DNA of 64,000 nt, from the NCBI GenBank assembly GCA_049334165.1, contig JBEGHD010000008.1, one strand, 5' to 3'. The position numbers and the translations under genes were made by a program. This DNA comes from JBEGHD01 sp049334165. GTDB taxonomy: Bacteria; Bacteroidota; Bacteroidia; Flavobacteriales_D; Sanyastnellaceae. Under the pieces are notes generated by a model, which saw only the letters and a program-made list of their open reading frames with translations, searched no databases and was not told where the DNA came from. Below are positions 8,758 to 18,186 of the stretch, piece by piece. Numbering within the stretch: position 1 is the first letter of the stretch; each line of letters begins with the position of its first letter.

Positions 8758-9219
8758 TTACTGACCGTAGCTAATGTGGCTGTGGACAATCCTCCAGTTA
8801 CCGTCTTTCTTTTCCCAAATATCTGTGCTTGACCCTCGCATCACATCGCCCTGGGCCTCAATTCTAAATCGCGTGTAACTCCAGGCATTCGATGGGTTTA
8901 TTGGGAAGATTCGAAACTCGTCTGAGTAAGCCTGTCCCATGTATTCGCCTTGAGGATCCTGCTCAATCGAAGTGTCCAGGGCTCTTTGCCACCCATAAAC
9001 AGCCTGTGCACCGCTGGCCACCCGAAGCGAGTCTGACTTCCAAAACATTTGCATGTAGCCGCGCATGTTTTTGTTGTTCCATTCACTCACAGCTTTATTG
9101 TAAACTTTATGGATCTCTTTTTTAACCTCCTCGCGTGTTTTCCCCTGTGGATCTTCCGAACAGGAAGTGATTGCCAGGATAAAACTGATTGCCAAGACTG
9201 GAAGAATTAACTTTTTCAT
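8758..9219 (-). CDS. NTF2-like (SnoaL/DUF4440-type) lipoprotein
   Basis: 153-residue lipoprotein. The signal peptide MKKLILPVLAISFILAITSC ends in a lipobox cysteine at residue 20. The mature part reads like an NTF2/SnoaL cone fold: an amphipathic helix (EEVKKEIHKVYNKAVSEWNN), a RGYMQMFWKSDSLRV strand and a C-terminal DIWEKKDGNWRIVHSHIS strand typical of DUF4440. Such proteins usually bind small ligands or act as uncharacterised periplasmic factors. No catalytic role can be assigned. The gene lies just downstream of lgt, the enzyme that lipidates such cysteines, but a 27-base gap and generic family make a functional link unlikely. Confidence 0.75.
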   Translation of the reverse strand: MKKLILPVLAISFILAITSCSEDPQGKTREEVKKEIHKVYNKAVSEWNNKNMRGYMQMFWKSDSLRVASGAQAVYGWQRALDTSIEQDPQGEYMGQAYSDEFRIFPINPSNAWSYTRFRIEAQGDVMRGSSTDIWEKKDGNWRIVHSHISYGQ

Positions 9220-9246
9220 AGAACCAAAACTGCGTGTTTGCTAAAA

Positions 9247-10443
9247 TTATTCTGCTTTTACAGACTGCTTCTTATCCCATCGTTTTTTGAGGACAACCAT
9301 CATCACAATTCCCGCAATAAAGAGCAGAGTTGAAATAATCTCTGCCTGAGTGATTTCCATGCCCAGCAGATTGTAAGTGTCGTTCACGCGAATTTTCTCA
9401 ATCCAAAATCGCTCAAAACCATTGAAGGCCAAATAAAGGGCGAAAATCATTCCGGGGATTTTAATTCTTTTTCTCAGGCTCCACAAGATGAAAAAGATGA
9501 TCACGGCCATGATCGTTTCGTAAACCGGAGTGGGGAAGACCGATGGTACGAGATGAGTGCAGTAGCCATCAAAACAGGGTTCACCGTCAAATGGAACTCC
9601 CATGCGATTAACGTTGTTTGGATAGTCGTAAGACCACAGCCAATCGGGAAGCCAGCTCATCCAGCCAGGTTTTGGAGACGTGTTTACTATTCCCCAGTCG
9701 CCATCACCAGAAACCTGACAACCGATCCGTCCAATTCCGTAGGCAAGGATTAGTCCGGGCGCTGTTGCATCGGCAATTTTAAGCATGGGGATACCATGTC
9801 TCTTCGCATAGAACAAAACGGCAGCTCCACCTACAATCAACCCTCCATAGATCGTGAGACCACTCAACAAATTGTCGATGCTTGGATTTCTGAAAAACTC
9901 CAGAAAGTTGTCGGGGTCTTCAAACAGGTGAAAAAATTTGGCTCCTACAATTCCACCGACAGCAGCAACCATTGTGATTGTGCCTGTCAGTTCAAATGGG
10001 TGTACAGTAATCTCTCTTTCTTCCGGTTCTGGAAGTTTGTTTTTTTGTCCTTCGCGGTAGCGCATAAAAACAAAAAGTGCTGCCACGATTATTCCTCCAA
10101 TCAGGTTTCCTTCTGCAGAAAGCAGGTACTCCTGAGGCCGACTTCCATTTCCAAAGGCATCCTGAGCATTAAAAACAAGACCGAGAACCTTGTAGCCAAG
10201 GAGGAAGCCCATGGCGCCATTCAGCAGGTAGCTCATAGGACTAACCGGCTTGCCAACAACGATCTTCTTTTTCCGCGCCTGGAGTTCACCATTTTTTTCC
10301 ATACGCTTGAGCTCCCTCGAAAGCAGCCAGCTAGCAACTACAAATGCCAGAGCCACAAAAAAGCCAAAGCTGTTCAGGAGTTTGAGCCACTGCCAGTCAA
10401 CTCCGATAAGGTCTTTGAGGGCGTGGTAAATTGTTGGGTACAT
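9247..10443 (-). CDS. lgt: Prolipoprotein diacylglyceryl transferase, Bacteroidota long form
   Basis: Inner-membrane enzyme that transfers diacylglycerol to the lipobox cysteine of prolipoproteins. At 398 residues it is about 100 longer than Escherichia coli Lgt; the extra part is an N-terminal and loop region with a cytoplasmic basic segment (residues about 45-65). The core is recognisable: LTIYGGLIVGG, then DATAPGLILAYGIGRIGCQVSGDGDW, which corresponds to the Lgt signature GR.GNF.NGE with the arginine kept but Asn replaced by Cys and Glu by Asp. About seven membrane segments are visible. Its start lies 15 bases downstream of the mtaB stop on the same strand, so the two are probably cotranscribed. 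Confidence 0.85.
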   Translation of the reverse strand: MYPTIYHALKDLIGVDWQWLKLLNSFGFFVALAFVVASWLLSRELKRMEKNGELQARKKKIVVGKPVSPMSYLLNGAMGFLLGYKVLGLVFNAQDAFGNGSRPQEYLLSAEGNLIGGIIVAALFVFMRYREGQKNKLPEPEEREITVHPFELTGTITMVAAVGGIVGAKFFHLFEDPDNFLEFFRNPSIDNLLSGLTIYGGLIVGGAAVLFYAKRHGIPMLKIADATAPGLILAYGIGRIGCQVSGDGDWGIVNTSPKPGWMSWLPDWLWSYDYPNNVNRMGVPFDGEPCFDGYCTHLVPSVFPTPVYETIMAVIIFFILWSLRKRIKIPGMIFALYLAFNGFERFWIEKIRVNDTYNLLGMEITQAEIISTLLFIAGIVMMVVLKKRWDKKQSVKAE

Positions 10444-10457
10444 AGGGTTGAGAGAAT

Positions 10458-11771
10458 TTAAATTTCTACTGCCTCTGCAGTGGTGATTTTCATTACACCG
10501 TCTCTGTCGAGCTCTTCGAGTTGCACGGTCATTTCTGTATTAATTAACTCAGGGTCGAAAGGCGTTTTTACTTTCACGTAGTTTTCTGTGAAGCCGTGCA
10601 TCACACCTTCGTTGTCGTCTCCTTCAAAAAGCACTTTTTCTACTCGTCCCTGCTGCGATTCGTAAAAAGCTCTTTTCTTTTTTGAAGAGAGAATTCGCAG
10701 CATTTTGCTTCGCTTTTGACGAATTTCCATAGGTACTACATCATCGATTCTGAGGGCTGTCGTGTTGGGCCTCTCTGAATAGGTGAAAACATGGAGATAA
10801 GAAATGTCCAGGTCTTTCAAAAAATTGTAAGTCTTCTCGAATTCTTCTTCGCTTTCTCCCGGGAACCCTACAATTACGTCAACGCCAATGCAGCTTTGAG
10901 GCATCAGTTCTTTGATTCGTCTCACCCGGTTTGCATAAAGGTCCGTGAGATAACGTCTCCGCATTTTTTTCAGAATTGCATCTGAACCAGACTGGAGCGG
11001 AATGTGAAAGTGCGGTACGAACTTTTCCGATTTCGAGCAAAACTCGATGATCTCGTCAGAAAGCAAGTTCGGCTCTATGGACGAAATGCGATAGCGACTA
11101 ATTCCTTCTACTTTGTCGAGCTCTTTGATGAGATCAAAAAACGACTCGCCATTGTGTGTGCCGAAATCTCCAATGTTGACTCCGGTGAGCACAATCTCTT
11201 TAGCCCCTTCGCGAGACGCTTTTTCAGCTTGCTTCACTGTTTCGGCTACGCTTGCGCTCCTGCTGCGTCCTCTTGCGAGCGGGATGGTACAAAAGGCACA
11301 AAAATAATTGCAGCCATCTTGCACTTTTAGGAATGTTCGGGTGCGGTCGCCAATAGAGTAGGACGGGACAAACTCTTTTGTGGCTTTAATTTCCGTTGCT
11401 TCTACTTTGCCGGTTGTGGCTGTATCGGCATTCTCCAGGTGCTCAAGCACGTTGAATTTTTCTTGCGCTCCAAGAACTAAATTCACTCCCGGGATTTCAG
11501 AAATTTCCTGTGGTTTTAATTGCGCGTAGCAGCCAATGATGATGATGAAAGATTCTGGATTGATTCTCCTTGCTTTGTTTACAATCTGTCGGCATTTGCG
11601 ATCTGCATTGTCTGTCACCGAGCAGGTGTTGATCACGAAAATGTCTGGATCATCGTTGAAATCCACCCTGGCGTATCCGGCATCTTCAAAACTCCTGGCA
11701 ATGGTAGAAGTCTCCGAAAAATTGAGCTTACAGCCCAGCGTATAAAAAGCTACCTTGTGAAACTGCATCAT
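10458..11771 (-). CDS. mtaB: tRNA t6A37 methylthiotransferase MtaB
   Basis: Radical-SAM methylthiotransferase that converts t6A to ms2t6A at position 37 of ANN-decoding tRNAs. The N-terminal UPF0004 domain carries the three cluster cysteines (LGCKLN, NTCSVT, GCYAQL). The radical-SAM CxxxCxxC motif follows as CNYFCAFC, and a C-terminal TRAM domain spans roughly the last 65 residues. The family normally begins KVAFYTLGCKLN, so the ATG pair at 11771/11768 is preferred over one nine codons upstream. Total length is about 437 residues, the usual size. A CAAAAGTA (TAnnTTTG on this strand) at 11779-11786 lies very close to the start, which would give a very short leader. Confidence 0.93.
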   Translation of the reverse strand: MMQFHKVAFYTLGCKLNFSETSTIARSFEDAGYARVDFNDDPDIFVINTCSVTDNADRKCRQIVNKARRINPESFIIIIGCYAQLKPQEISEIPGVNLVLGAQEKFNVLEHLENADTATTGKVEATEIKATKEFVPSYSIGDRTRTFLKVQDGCNYFCAFCTIPLARGRSRSASVAETVKQAEKASREGAKEIVLTGVNIGDFGTHNGESFFDLIKELDKVEGISRYRISSIEPNLLSDEIIEFCSKSEKFVPHFHIPLQSGSDAILKKMRRRYLTDLYANRVRRIKELMPQSCIGVDVIVGFPGESEEEFEKTYNFLKDLDISYLHVFTYSERPNTTALRIDDVVPMEIRQKRSKMLRILSSKKKRAFYESQQGRVEKVLFEGDDNEGVMHGFTENYVKVKTPFDPELINTEMTVQLEELDRDGVMKITTAEAVEI

Positions 11772-11939
11772 AAGGCCGCAAAAGTAATAAATCTGCACTT
11801 GAGCGGAGACTGCATTTTTTTCAAGTTCGTTCTCTCAATATGTTGGATGAGAATGTGTTTCTTTTGTTACTAATTCGTGATGTCAGATCAGAATCGGGAA
11901 TTTAATTTTACTTCTTGAGAATTAATACTCAATTGATCA

Positions 11940-13316
11940 GTGGAAAGTAGCGACCAAAAACATGTAGTTATTATCGGGAATGGAATTGCGGGAATCACCG
12001 CGGCTCGCCATATCCGCAAAAAGTCTGATCATAAGATCACTGTGATTTCTGCAGAGTCAAAGCACTTTTTTTCCAGAACCGCACTCATGTACATTTATAT
12101 GGGGCACATGAAGTACGAGCACACCAAGCCGTACGAAGACTGGTTTTGGGAGAAAAATGACATTAATCTGGTCTACGATTTTGTATCTGAGGTCAACACC
12201 AATTCGAAACTACTCCAGCTCAAGAGCGGCAAGCAGATCAAATATGATGATTTGATTTTGGCCACCGGTTCTAAGTACAACATGTTTGGCTGGAAAGGAC
12301 AAGGCCTGAAAGGTGTTCAGGGACTTTACAGCGTTCAGGACCTCGAAAAACTCGAGGAGAATACTCATCCTCCTTTCCCCAAACCGCAGGAAAAGAAAGT
12401 ACACCGAGCTGTAATTGTTGGCGGTGGACTGATTGGAGTAGAACTTTCAGAAATGCTGATGACGAGGGAGGTTGAGGTTACTTTTTTGGTCCGTGAGAGT
12501 CGCTACTGGGGAAACGTAATGCCCGAGGAAGAAGGTGCACTGATCGACCGCCACATGAAAGAGCACCACGTGGATGTGCGCTACAACGAAGAGCTTGAAG
12601 AAATCATAGGTGATGAAAGTGGCAGGGTGAAAGCTGTGCGTACAGTAAGTGGCGAGGTGATCCCTTGCCAGTTTGTTGGAATTACAGCAGGTGTCCACCC
12701 AAACATCGAAGTAGTAAAGCATTCTCGAGTGGAAACCGATAAGGGGGTTTTGATAAACGAATTTCTGGAAACAAACATTCCCAATGTTTACGCAATTGGC
12801 GACTGCGCTCAGATGCGCGAGCCGATAGGCGAGCGCAAACCCATCGAGCAAGTTTGGTACACAGGTAGGATAATGGGAGAGACCGTAGCATTCACGATCT
12901 GTGGAGAACGAACAAAATATCAACCTGGAGTTTGGTTCAACTCAGCTAAGTTTTTCGATATCGAATATCAGACCTACGGTTGGGTGATGAGCGAACTACA
13001 AGAAGGAGAGGAGAAGTTCGTTTGGACTGACGATTCTGGCAAGAAGCTGCTGAAGTTAGTCTACGACAAATCGAGTAGAAAGCTCAAGGGCATCAACACT
13101 TTCGGTATCAGGTTGAGGCACAACATCTGCGCAGATTGGATCGAAAAAGAAGTGTCAGTAGAATATGCACTGGAAAAGTTCAGGACCGCCAATTTCGATC
13201 CCGAATTTTTCAAACGCCACGAAAAAGAAATTATCAACCAGTTTAATTCGGAAAACGGAACTTCGCTGAAGCCTGCTGGTAAGAGCTGGAAACGAATCTT
13301 AGAGTTTTACAAATGA
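11940..13316 (+). CDS. FAD-dependent NAD(P)H oxidoreductase (rubredoxin reductase / NirB-like)
   Basis: 458-residue pyridine-nucleotide disulfide-reductase-fold flavoprotein. The FAD-binding GxGxxG is VVIIGNGIAGITAARHIR (residues 9-26), the NAD(P)-binding site is AVIVGGGLIGVELSE (about 159-173) and the second FAD motif is NVYAIGDCAQM (about 283-293). No redox-active CxxC pair is present, so it resembles ferredoxin/rubredoxin reductases. It starts at a GTG at 11940, the first possible start before the FAD loop. Its TGA overlaps the ATG of the following polyferredoxin gene by 4 bases (ATGA), so the two proteins probably form one electron-transfer unit, NAD(P)H to membrane Fe-S centres. The final acceptor is unknown. 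Confidence 0.85.
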   Translation: MESSDQKHVVIIGNGIAGITAARHIRKKSDHKITVISAESKHFFSRTALMYIYMGHMKYEHTKPYEDWFWEKNDINLVYDFVSEVNTNSKLLQLKSGKQIKYDDLILATGSKYNMFGWKGQGLKGVQGLYSVQDLEKLEENTHPPFPKPQEKKVHRAVIVGGGLIGVELSEMLMTREVEVTFLVRESRYWGNVMPEEEGALIDRHMKEHHVDVRYNEELEEIIGDESGRVKAVRTVSGEVIPCQFVGITAGVHPNIEVVKHSRVETDKGVLINEFLETNIPNVYAIGDCAQMREPIGERKPIEQVWYTGRIMGETVAFTICGERTKYQPGVWFNSAKFFDIEYQTYGWVMSELQEGEEKFVWTDDSGKKLLKLVYDKSSRKLKGINTFGIRLRHNICADWIEKEVSVEYALEKFRTANFDPEFFKRHEKEIINQFNSENGTSLKPAGKSWKRILEFYK

Positions 13317-15163
13317 ATCAACCGAACTATCAACGAATAAAGAAACTCAACACAATCCAGTCTGTTGGAATCGGACTGTTTTTGCTGTCTTTCTTCGTGT
13401 TTATCAGTGTGTTGTTTATTGGAGGTTATCGACTCGATGAGTCTGTCCTAAAGTCAAGCTTGAGTCAGGAAAAGTACACATCTGTGATCGAGACCAACGC
13501 TGATGCCTGGAACGAAATGAAAGGTGAGCGATACTCCAATCAGTTTACGTTTGTGAGCGATCTGTCTAATTTACTGGAGGAAACCAACAACTATGTGAAA
13601 TCCAATTATGGCCTGACGAGTTCACAGGTTGATCAGCTGGTGCAGAAAGCGGAAAATGATGGTTCATGGAATTACAACGCTGCGACTATTGATCAGGTCC
13701 TGAAAGACAATGCCGAACTTGCCGAAAAGCTGAATGCATCTACCAACTGGATGTTTGAAAAAAGCTACAACTCTGCAGAAGCCCTTAGAGGAGACCTTCA
13801 GAGCAAGGTCAGTAGTGTGAATAACTCAATTCTGGAAACACGAGGTTTTCCCGAAGGCTCCATCAAAGGCCTTAAAAAATCGATTACAAAAGCATCTACT
13901 GTCGGTGTGGTCAAGGATTATCAAAACACTTTTATCTTCATTTGCTTTGCTCTCACTTGTCTTGGTGGTTTGCTCTACATCATTCCCGCTGTGAAACAAG
14001 GACCTGCAGGAATCAAAAATGATCACATTTGGTTTCGATCAGGGCTAACCGTTGGCTCAATAGGTATCGGAGTGGGAATTTTCCTCATCAGCTTCTATGT
14101 GCTGCTCTACTGGTATCCGGAATACATCACTAACTGGATTGTCATGGTCGATCCTTTGCGGCAGCTTATCACTGGCGAGTCAGCTAGCGAGTGGTTCCTC
14201 TACGGACTGATGTACACATTAGTCATTCTGGTAATGGGAGTGAGGATGTTTATCAAATATCGCAACAACAAGTACCAACTCTTTCGCACGGCTTCAGTCA
14301 TGTTTTTCCAACTTGGCTTTGCATTCCTTATCCCGGAGATCCTGGTGCGACTCAATCAGCCCTACTACGATTTCAAAAATATTTGGCCGCTGGATTACGA
14401 CTTCTTTTTCTCCTGGCACTTAAACGATCTGCTGGCTAGCGGAACACTCGGGCTTTTCATGCTCGGCTGGGGAATTGCGCTCATTGCACTTGGTGTACCA
14501 CTGTTCACATATTTCTATGGCAAACGCTGGTATTGTTCCTGGGTGTGTGGCTGCGGTGGACTTGCCGAAACACTCGGGGATCCATATCGCCAACGTTCCG
14601 ACAAAACACTCAAGGCCTGGAAGTTTGAACGGTTTAGCGTTCACGGTGTGCTTGTGTTTGCAGTGGTCATGACCGGTCTGACACTTTACACTTATTTCAC
14701 AGACGACTACGAGCTGCTTGGAGTACAAACGGCTTCCATCCAGACGACCTATGGATTTCTTATAGGAGCTGCTTTTGCCGGAGTGGTGGGAACAGGTTTT
14801 TATCCTTTCATGGGAAACCGAGTTTGGTGTCGTTTCGGTTGTCCACTAGCAGCCTACCTTGGGTTGGTTCAGCGGTTCAAATCGCGTTTTAGGATTACAA
14901 CCAACGGTGGTCAGTGTATCTCTTGCGGAAACTGCTCTACCTACTGCGAAATGGGGATTGATGTCCGCTGGTATGCCCAGCGCGGACAAAACATCGTTCG
15001 TGCTTCCTGCGTAGGTTGCGGAATCTGCTCAGCAGTTTGTCCTCGTGGAGTTCTCAAACTGGAAAATGGCCCCGAAGAAAACAGATTCAACGACAATCCA
15101 ATTGTCATAGGAAGCGGAGGCTCGCAGTTGGCACCACAGCTACTTTCAGCCTCTTCTAAGTAG
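13313..15163 (+). CDS. NosR/NapH-like membrane polyferredoxin
   Basis: 616-residue membrane Fe-S protein. A first membrane segment lies near residues 17-38, then an extracytoplasmic loop of about 165 residues rich in coiled-coil-like helices, then about five more membrane segments from residue 207. The membrane domain carries paired cysteine motifs typical of NapH/NosR/CcoG proteins: WCSWVCGCGGLAETLG and WCRFGCPLAAYLG. The C-terminus has two 4Fe-4S ferredoxin motifs (CISCGNCSTYCEMG and CVGCGICSAVCPRG). It should pass electrons across or along the membrane from the coupled flavoprotein. Unlike NosR it has no recognisable FMN domain in the loop. Translation is coupled to the upstream gene by a 4-base overlap. 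Confidence 0.82.
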   Translation: MNQPNYQRIKKLNTIQSVGIGLFLLSFFVFISVLFIGGYRLDESVLKSSLSQEKYTSVIETNADAWNEMKGERYSNQFTFVSDLSNLLEETNNYVKSNYGLTSSQVDQLVQKAENDGSWNYNAATIDQVLKDNAELAEKLNASTNWMFEKSYNSAEALRGDLQSKVSSVNNSILETRGFPEGSIKGLKKSITKASTVGVVKDYQNTFIFICFALTCLGGLLYIIPAVKQGPAGIKNDHIWFRSGLTVGSIGIGVGIFLISFYVLLYWYPEYITNWIVMVDPLRQLITGESASEWFLYGLMYTLVILVMGVRMFIKYRNNKYQLFRTASVMFFQLGFAFLIPEILVRLNQPYYDFKNIWPLDYDFFFSWHLNDLLASGTLGLFMLGWGIALIALGVPLFTYFYGKRWYCSWVCGCGGLAETLGDPYRQRSDKTLKAWKFERFSVHGVLVFAVVMTGLTLYTYFTDDYELLGVQTASIQTTYGFLIGAAFAGVVGTGFYPFMGNRVWCRFGCPLAAYLGLVQRFKSRFRITTNGGQCISCGNCSTYCEMGIDVRWYAQRGQNIVRASCVGCGICSAVCPRGVLKLENGPEENRFNDNPIVIGSGGSQLAPQLLSASSK

Positions 15164-15296
15164 TTTTTAGGTTTTCATTAGTTGCGACTTTTTGAAGTTG
15201 GATTCCAATCTCTGGAAAATCGAAATTTGGTTTAATGTGCTATATTTAGAGCATCTTGAAAGTAAACCTCAAGGAAAACCAAAAATTTTTAAACCA

Positions 15297-18128
15297 ATGA
15301 AGAAAACTTACTTACTCTTCGCTGCTGCCTGTGCATTTTCGTTTGGCCTCAGCGCACAATCCTTTTCAGATCAATCAGGCCTTTTAAACGACACTTATTA
15401 CAGTGGTGGCGTTGTGGGCGTTGCCGACATGAATAATGACGGAATTGACGACATCGTCATCATGGACGATAGTAAAAATGTCAAAATCGAGTATGGAAAC
15501 CTCGATAGCGGATTGTCTTTCACTCAAGAAGAATACACCAACGTATCTGGAGCTAATCAGTGGGGAATGGTTTTAGGAGATGTCAGAAATGACGGCCACA
15601 AAGACGTTTTCTCTGGAGGAAGCTACGATGGTACGCACTTCGTGGACATTCACTCACAGGGAAACTTCGACTTTTACGACCTGGCAATGGGTAGCTTGTT
15701 TATGCAGGCTTGCAACATGGCCGACATCAACAACGATGGCTGGCTCGATGCTTTTGGATGTCACGATCAGGCTGAAAGCAGAATTTGGGGAAATGATCAG
15801 GCCGGAAACCTGGTTCCTCAAAACGACTGGATCGATATGGCCACTGTGCCCGAATCAGACAACTCTGGAAACTACGGTTCGGTATGGACAGACTACGACC
15901 ACGATGGTGATCTGGACCTGTTCATTGCAAAATGCAGACAGGGTGTGAATGACCCAAACGACCCACGAAGAATCAACGCTCTGTTCGTGAATGACGGAAA
16001 CGGAAACTACACCGAACAAGCAGCCGATCACGGCTTGGTGATCTACGAACAGTCCTGGACTGCAGATTTTGCCGACATCGACAACGATGGAGATTTCGAT
16101 TGTTTCATCACCAACCACAGTGGCACACTCACTCTTTTAGAAAATGACGGAAGCGGAAACTTCACTGATATCACTGCGGGAAGCGGCCTCGAGATCAGTG
16201 GATTCTTCCTTCAGGCAATTCTCAAAGATTTCGACAATGATGGATATGTAGACCTAATTTACAGCGGAGGAACTCACAAGTATTTTAAGAACAACGGAGA
16301 TTACACCTTCACTGAAGTGCCAAATATGTTTCCGAATGACGATACAATGCACTCCTTCGCTATTGGTGACCTCAATAAAGATGGCTATCTAGATCTGTAC
16401 GCGAGCTACGGAAATACTTATGTGAATCCAGACTACAATAATCCGGACATCCTTTGGATGAACGATGGAGGACTGAATAACAACTACATTGCTTTCGATC
16501 TTCAGGGAGTGATCAGCAACATGGACGCTGTTGGAGCTACTGTTGAAATCTACGGTGACTGGGGAGTTCAAATTCGAGAAGTTAGAGCAGGAGAGAGCTA
16601 TGGAATCACAAACTCTTTCCACCTGCACTTCGGCCTTGGAACATCGGCTTCTGTCGACTCTGCTGTGATCAGCTGGCCTTCTGGAATTGAACAAACGATT
16701 CAGAATCCAGACATAAATCAGTACCACGAGCTCGAAGAAATTGGCTGCGTGAACGAAGTAGCAGATCTTACAGTTGATGGAGAAACGGAAATTTGCCCGG
16801 GAGAAACGGTTGAGATTACCGCACCGGATGGGGCTTCTTCTTACGACTGGAGCAACGGTGAATCTGGACAAACAATTACAGTGAGCGAAGCCGGAAACTA
16901 CTCAGCTACACTCTACTTCGATAACGAATGTGTTGGTTTTACGAACATTGCTAGCATCGAAGTAATAGAAGAAGAGTCTCCGGAAATTCAAACCCCACAA
17001 GACCTAACGGTCTGTGAAGGAGGAAGTGTTCTTCTCGTAACAGACGCAGAAAACGCAACCTGGTCTACAGGAGATCAGGTGCAGGAACTAATAGTTAGCG
17101 AGTCGGGTGAATACACGGTAACCCGGGAAGGCCTTTGCGGAACCCTCACTTCAGAGCCCGTAACTGTCCTGGTAGTTGAAACTCCTACCGCTTCAACAAT
17201 TGATGAGATTTCAGTTGGAGTTGGCCAGTCAGCCACTCTTTCGAACCCGTCCGGAAACTACACATACTGGTACGATGAAGAGACAGCAGAAAACCCAGTT
17301 TACGAAGGAGCGGATTACACAACAGATCCGATCACTGAAACCACTCAGTTTTGGTACGAAGAGGATGTAGACTTCCAGGGAGTGCCCCAATTCGGTGGAC
17401 CTGAAAACAACGATGGCCCTGGAGCTTACCACGACAATAGCCTCTACTGGATTGAGTTTGATGCTTACACCGATTTCGTTTTGAAATCCGTGAAAGTCTA
17501 TGCCAATGGAGATGGAAACCGGAGCATTGTGGTTGTCGATAGCAACGGTGATGTAGTAGTTGAAGACGTATTTTTTATTGAGGACGGTGAATCTCGTGTA
17601 GACGTGAATTTTGAAATTCCTGCAGGCACAGGATATGGACTTAAGTCGAACAGCCAAAACCCACAGCTCTACCGAAATGGAATTGGAACCGAACCGGACT
17701 TCCCCTACGAGATCGGATCGACCTGTGCTATCACCGGAACGAACATCGAGAACGGAAACGATCTTGAGTACTACTACTTCTTCTACGATTGGGAAATTGA
17801 ACCAACAGTAACTTGCCGCAGCGACCGCGCGAGTGTGACTGTGACAATTACCAATATCAACGAGATTGAATCGGTTGCGAGTTTGAATGTTTTCCCAAAT
17901 CCAGCGAGTGATGTAATTAAACTTTCAATGGAGTTGAGCAAAAACACTCCTCTGACAGTTTCACTGCTCGACCAACTTGGCCAGCAAATTGAGACCAGAG
18001 AGCTGAACGATTTGCGAACAGGATCGAATGAAGTAGAAATGGATGTGAGCGACCTCTCAGGCGGAGTTTATTTCTTACAAATCGAATCTGAAGGGCGCGT
18101 GGCCACAAGAAAAATTGTAGTTCAATAA
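15297..18128 (+). CDS. Secreted FG-GAP/VCBS-repeat and ASPIC/UnbV protein with T9SS type A domain
   Basis: About 943 residues from the ATG at 15297, chosen because it begins a clear signal peptide (MKKTYLLFAAACAF...LSAQ). Residues about 30-390 are FG-GAP/VCBS beta-propeller repeats with calcium-loop motifs (DMNNDGIDD, DINNDGWLD, DYDHDGDLD, DIDNDGDFD, DFDNDGYVD, DLNKDGYLD). An ASPIC/UnbV domain follows (VEIYGDWGVQIREVRAGESYG, FGLG, ISWPSG), then Ig-like repeats, then a T9SS type A sorting domain at the end (LNVFPNPASDVIKLSM through VYFLQIESEGRVATRKIVVQ). This is a calcium-binding secreted surface protein of unknown ligand. A weak TATATTTAG lies about 50 bases upstream. Confidence 0.92.
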   Translation: MKKTYLLFAAACAFSFGLSAQSFSDQSGLLNDTYYSGGVVGVADMNNDGIDDIVIMDDSKNVKIEYGNLDSGLSFTQEEYTNVSGANQWGMVLGDVRNDGHKDVFSGGSYDGTHFVDIHSQGNFDFYDLAMGSLFMQACNMADINNDGWLDAFGCHDQAESRIWGNDQAGNLVPQNDWIDMATVPESDNSGNYGSVWTDYDHDGDLDLFIAKCRQGVNDPNDPRRINALFVNDGNGNYTEQAADHGLVIYEQSWTADFADIDNDGDFDCFITNHSGTLTLLENDGSGNFTDITAGSGLEISGFFLQAILKDFDNDGYVDLIYSGGTHKYFKNNGDYTFTEVPNMFPNDDTMHSFAIGDLNKDGYLDLYASYGNTYVNPDYNNPDILWMNDGGLNNNYIAFDLQGVISNMDAVGATVEIYGDWGVQIREVRAGESYGITNSFHLHFGLGTSASVDSAVISWPSGIEQTIQNPDINQYHELEEIGCVNEVADLTVDGETEICPGETVEITAPDGASSYDWSNGESGQTITVSEAGNYSATLYFDNECVGFTNIASIEVIEEESPEIQTPQDLTVCEGGSVLLVTDAENATWSTGDQVQELIVSESGEYTVTREGLCGTLTSEPVTVLVVETPTASTIDEISVGVGQSATLSNPSGNYTYWYDEETAENPVYEGADYTTDPITETTQFWYEEDVDFQGVPQFGGPENNDGPGAYHDNSLYWIEFDAYTDFVLKSVKVYANGDGNRSIVVVDSNGDVVVEDVFFIEDGESRVDVNFEIPAGTGYGLKSNSQNPQLYRNGIGTEPDFPYEIGSTCAITGTNIENGNDLEYYYFFYDWEIEPTVTCRSDRASVTVTITNINEIESVASLNVFPNPASDVIKLSMELSKNTPLTVSLLDQLGQQIETRELNDLRTGSNEVEMDVSDLSGGVYFLQIESEGRVATRKIVVQ

Positions 18129-18147
18129 GGAACTCGAATAAAAAATG

Positions 18148-18186
18148 AAAGCTCCATTTGGCACCTGCCGGATGGAGCTTTTTTTA
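18148..18186. terminator. Bidirectional intrinsic terminator
   Basis: Arms AAAGCTCCAT (18148-18157) and ATGGAGCTTT (18172-18181) form a 10-bp stem, with an inner GGCA/TGCC pair in the loop and a T run to 18186. The A-rich left flank gives a T run on the minus strand as well. It lies between the convergent secreted-protein and glycosyltransferase genes and can serve both. Confidence 0.85.

Noticed and set aside
9796..10461. 221-codon open frame antisense to lgt
   Set aside because: No motif, and the lgt reading explains the region.
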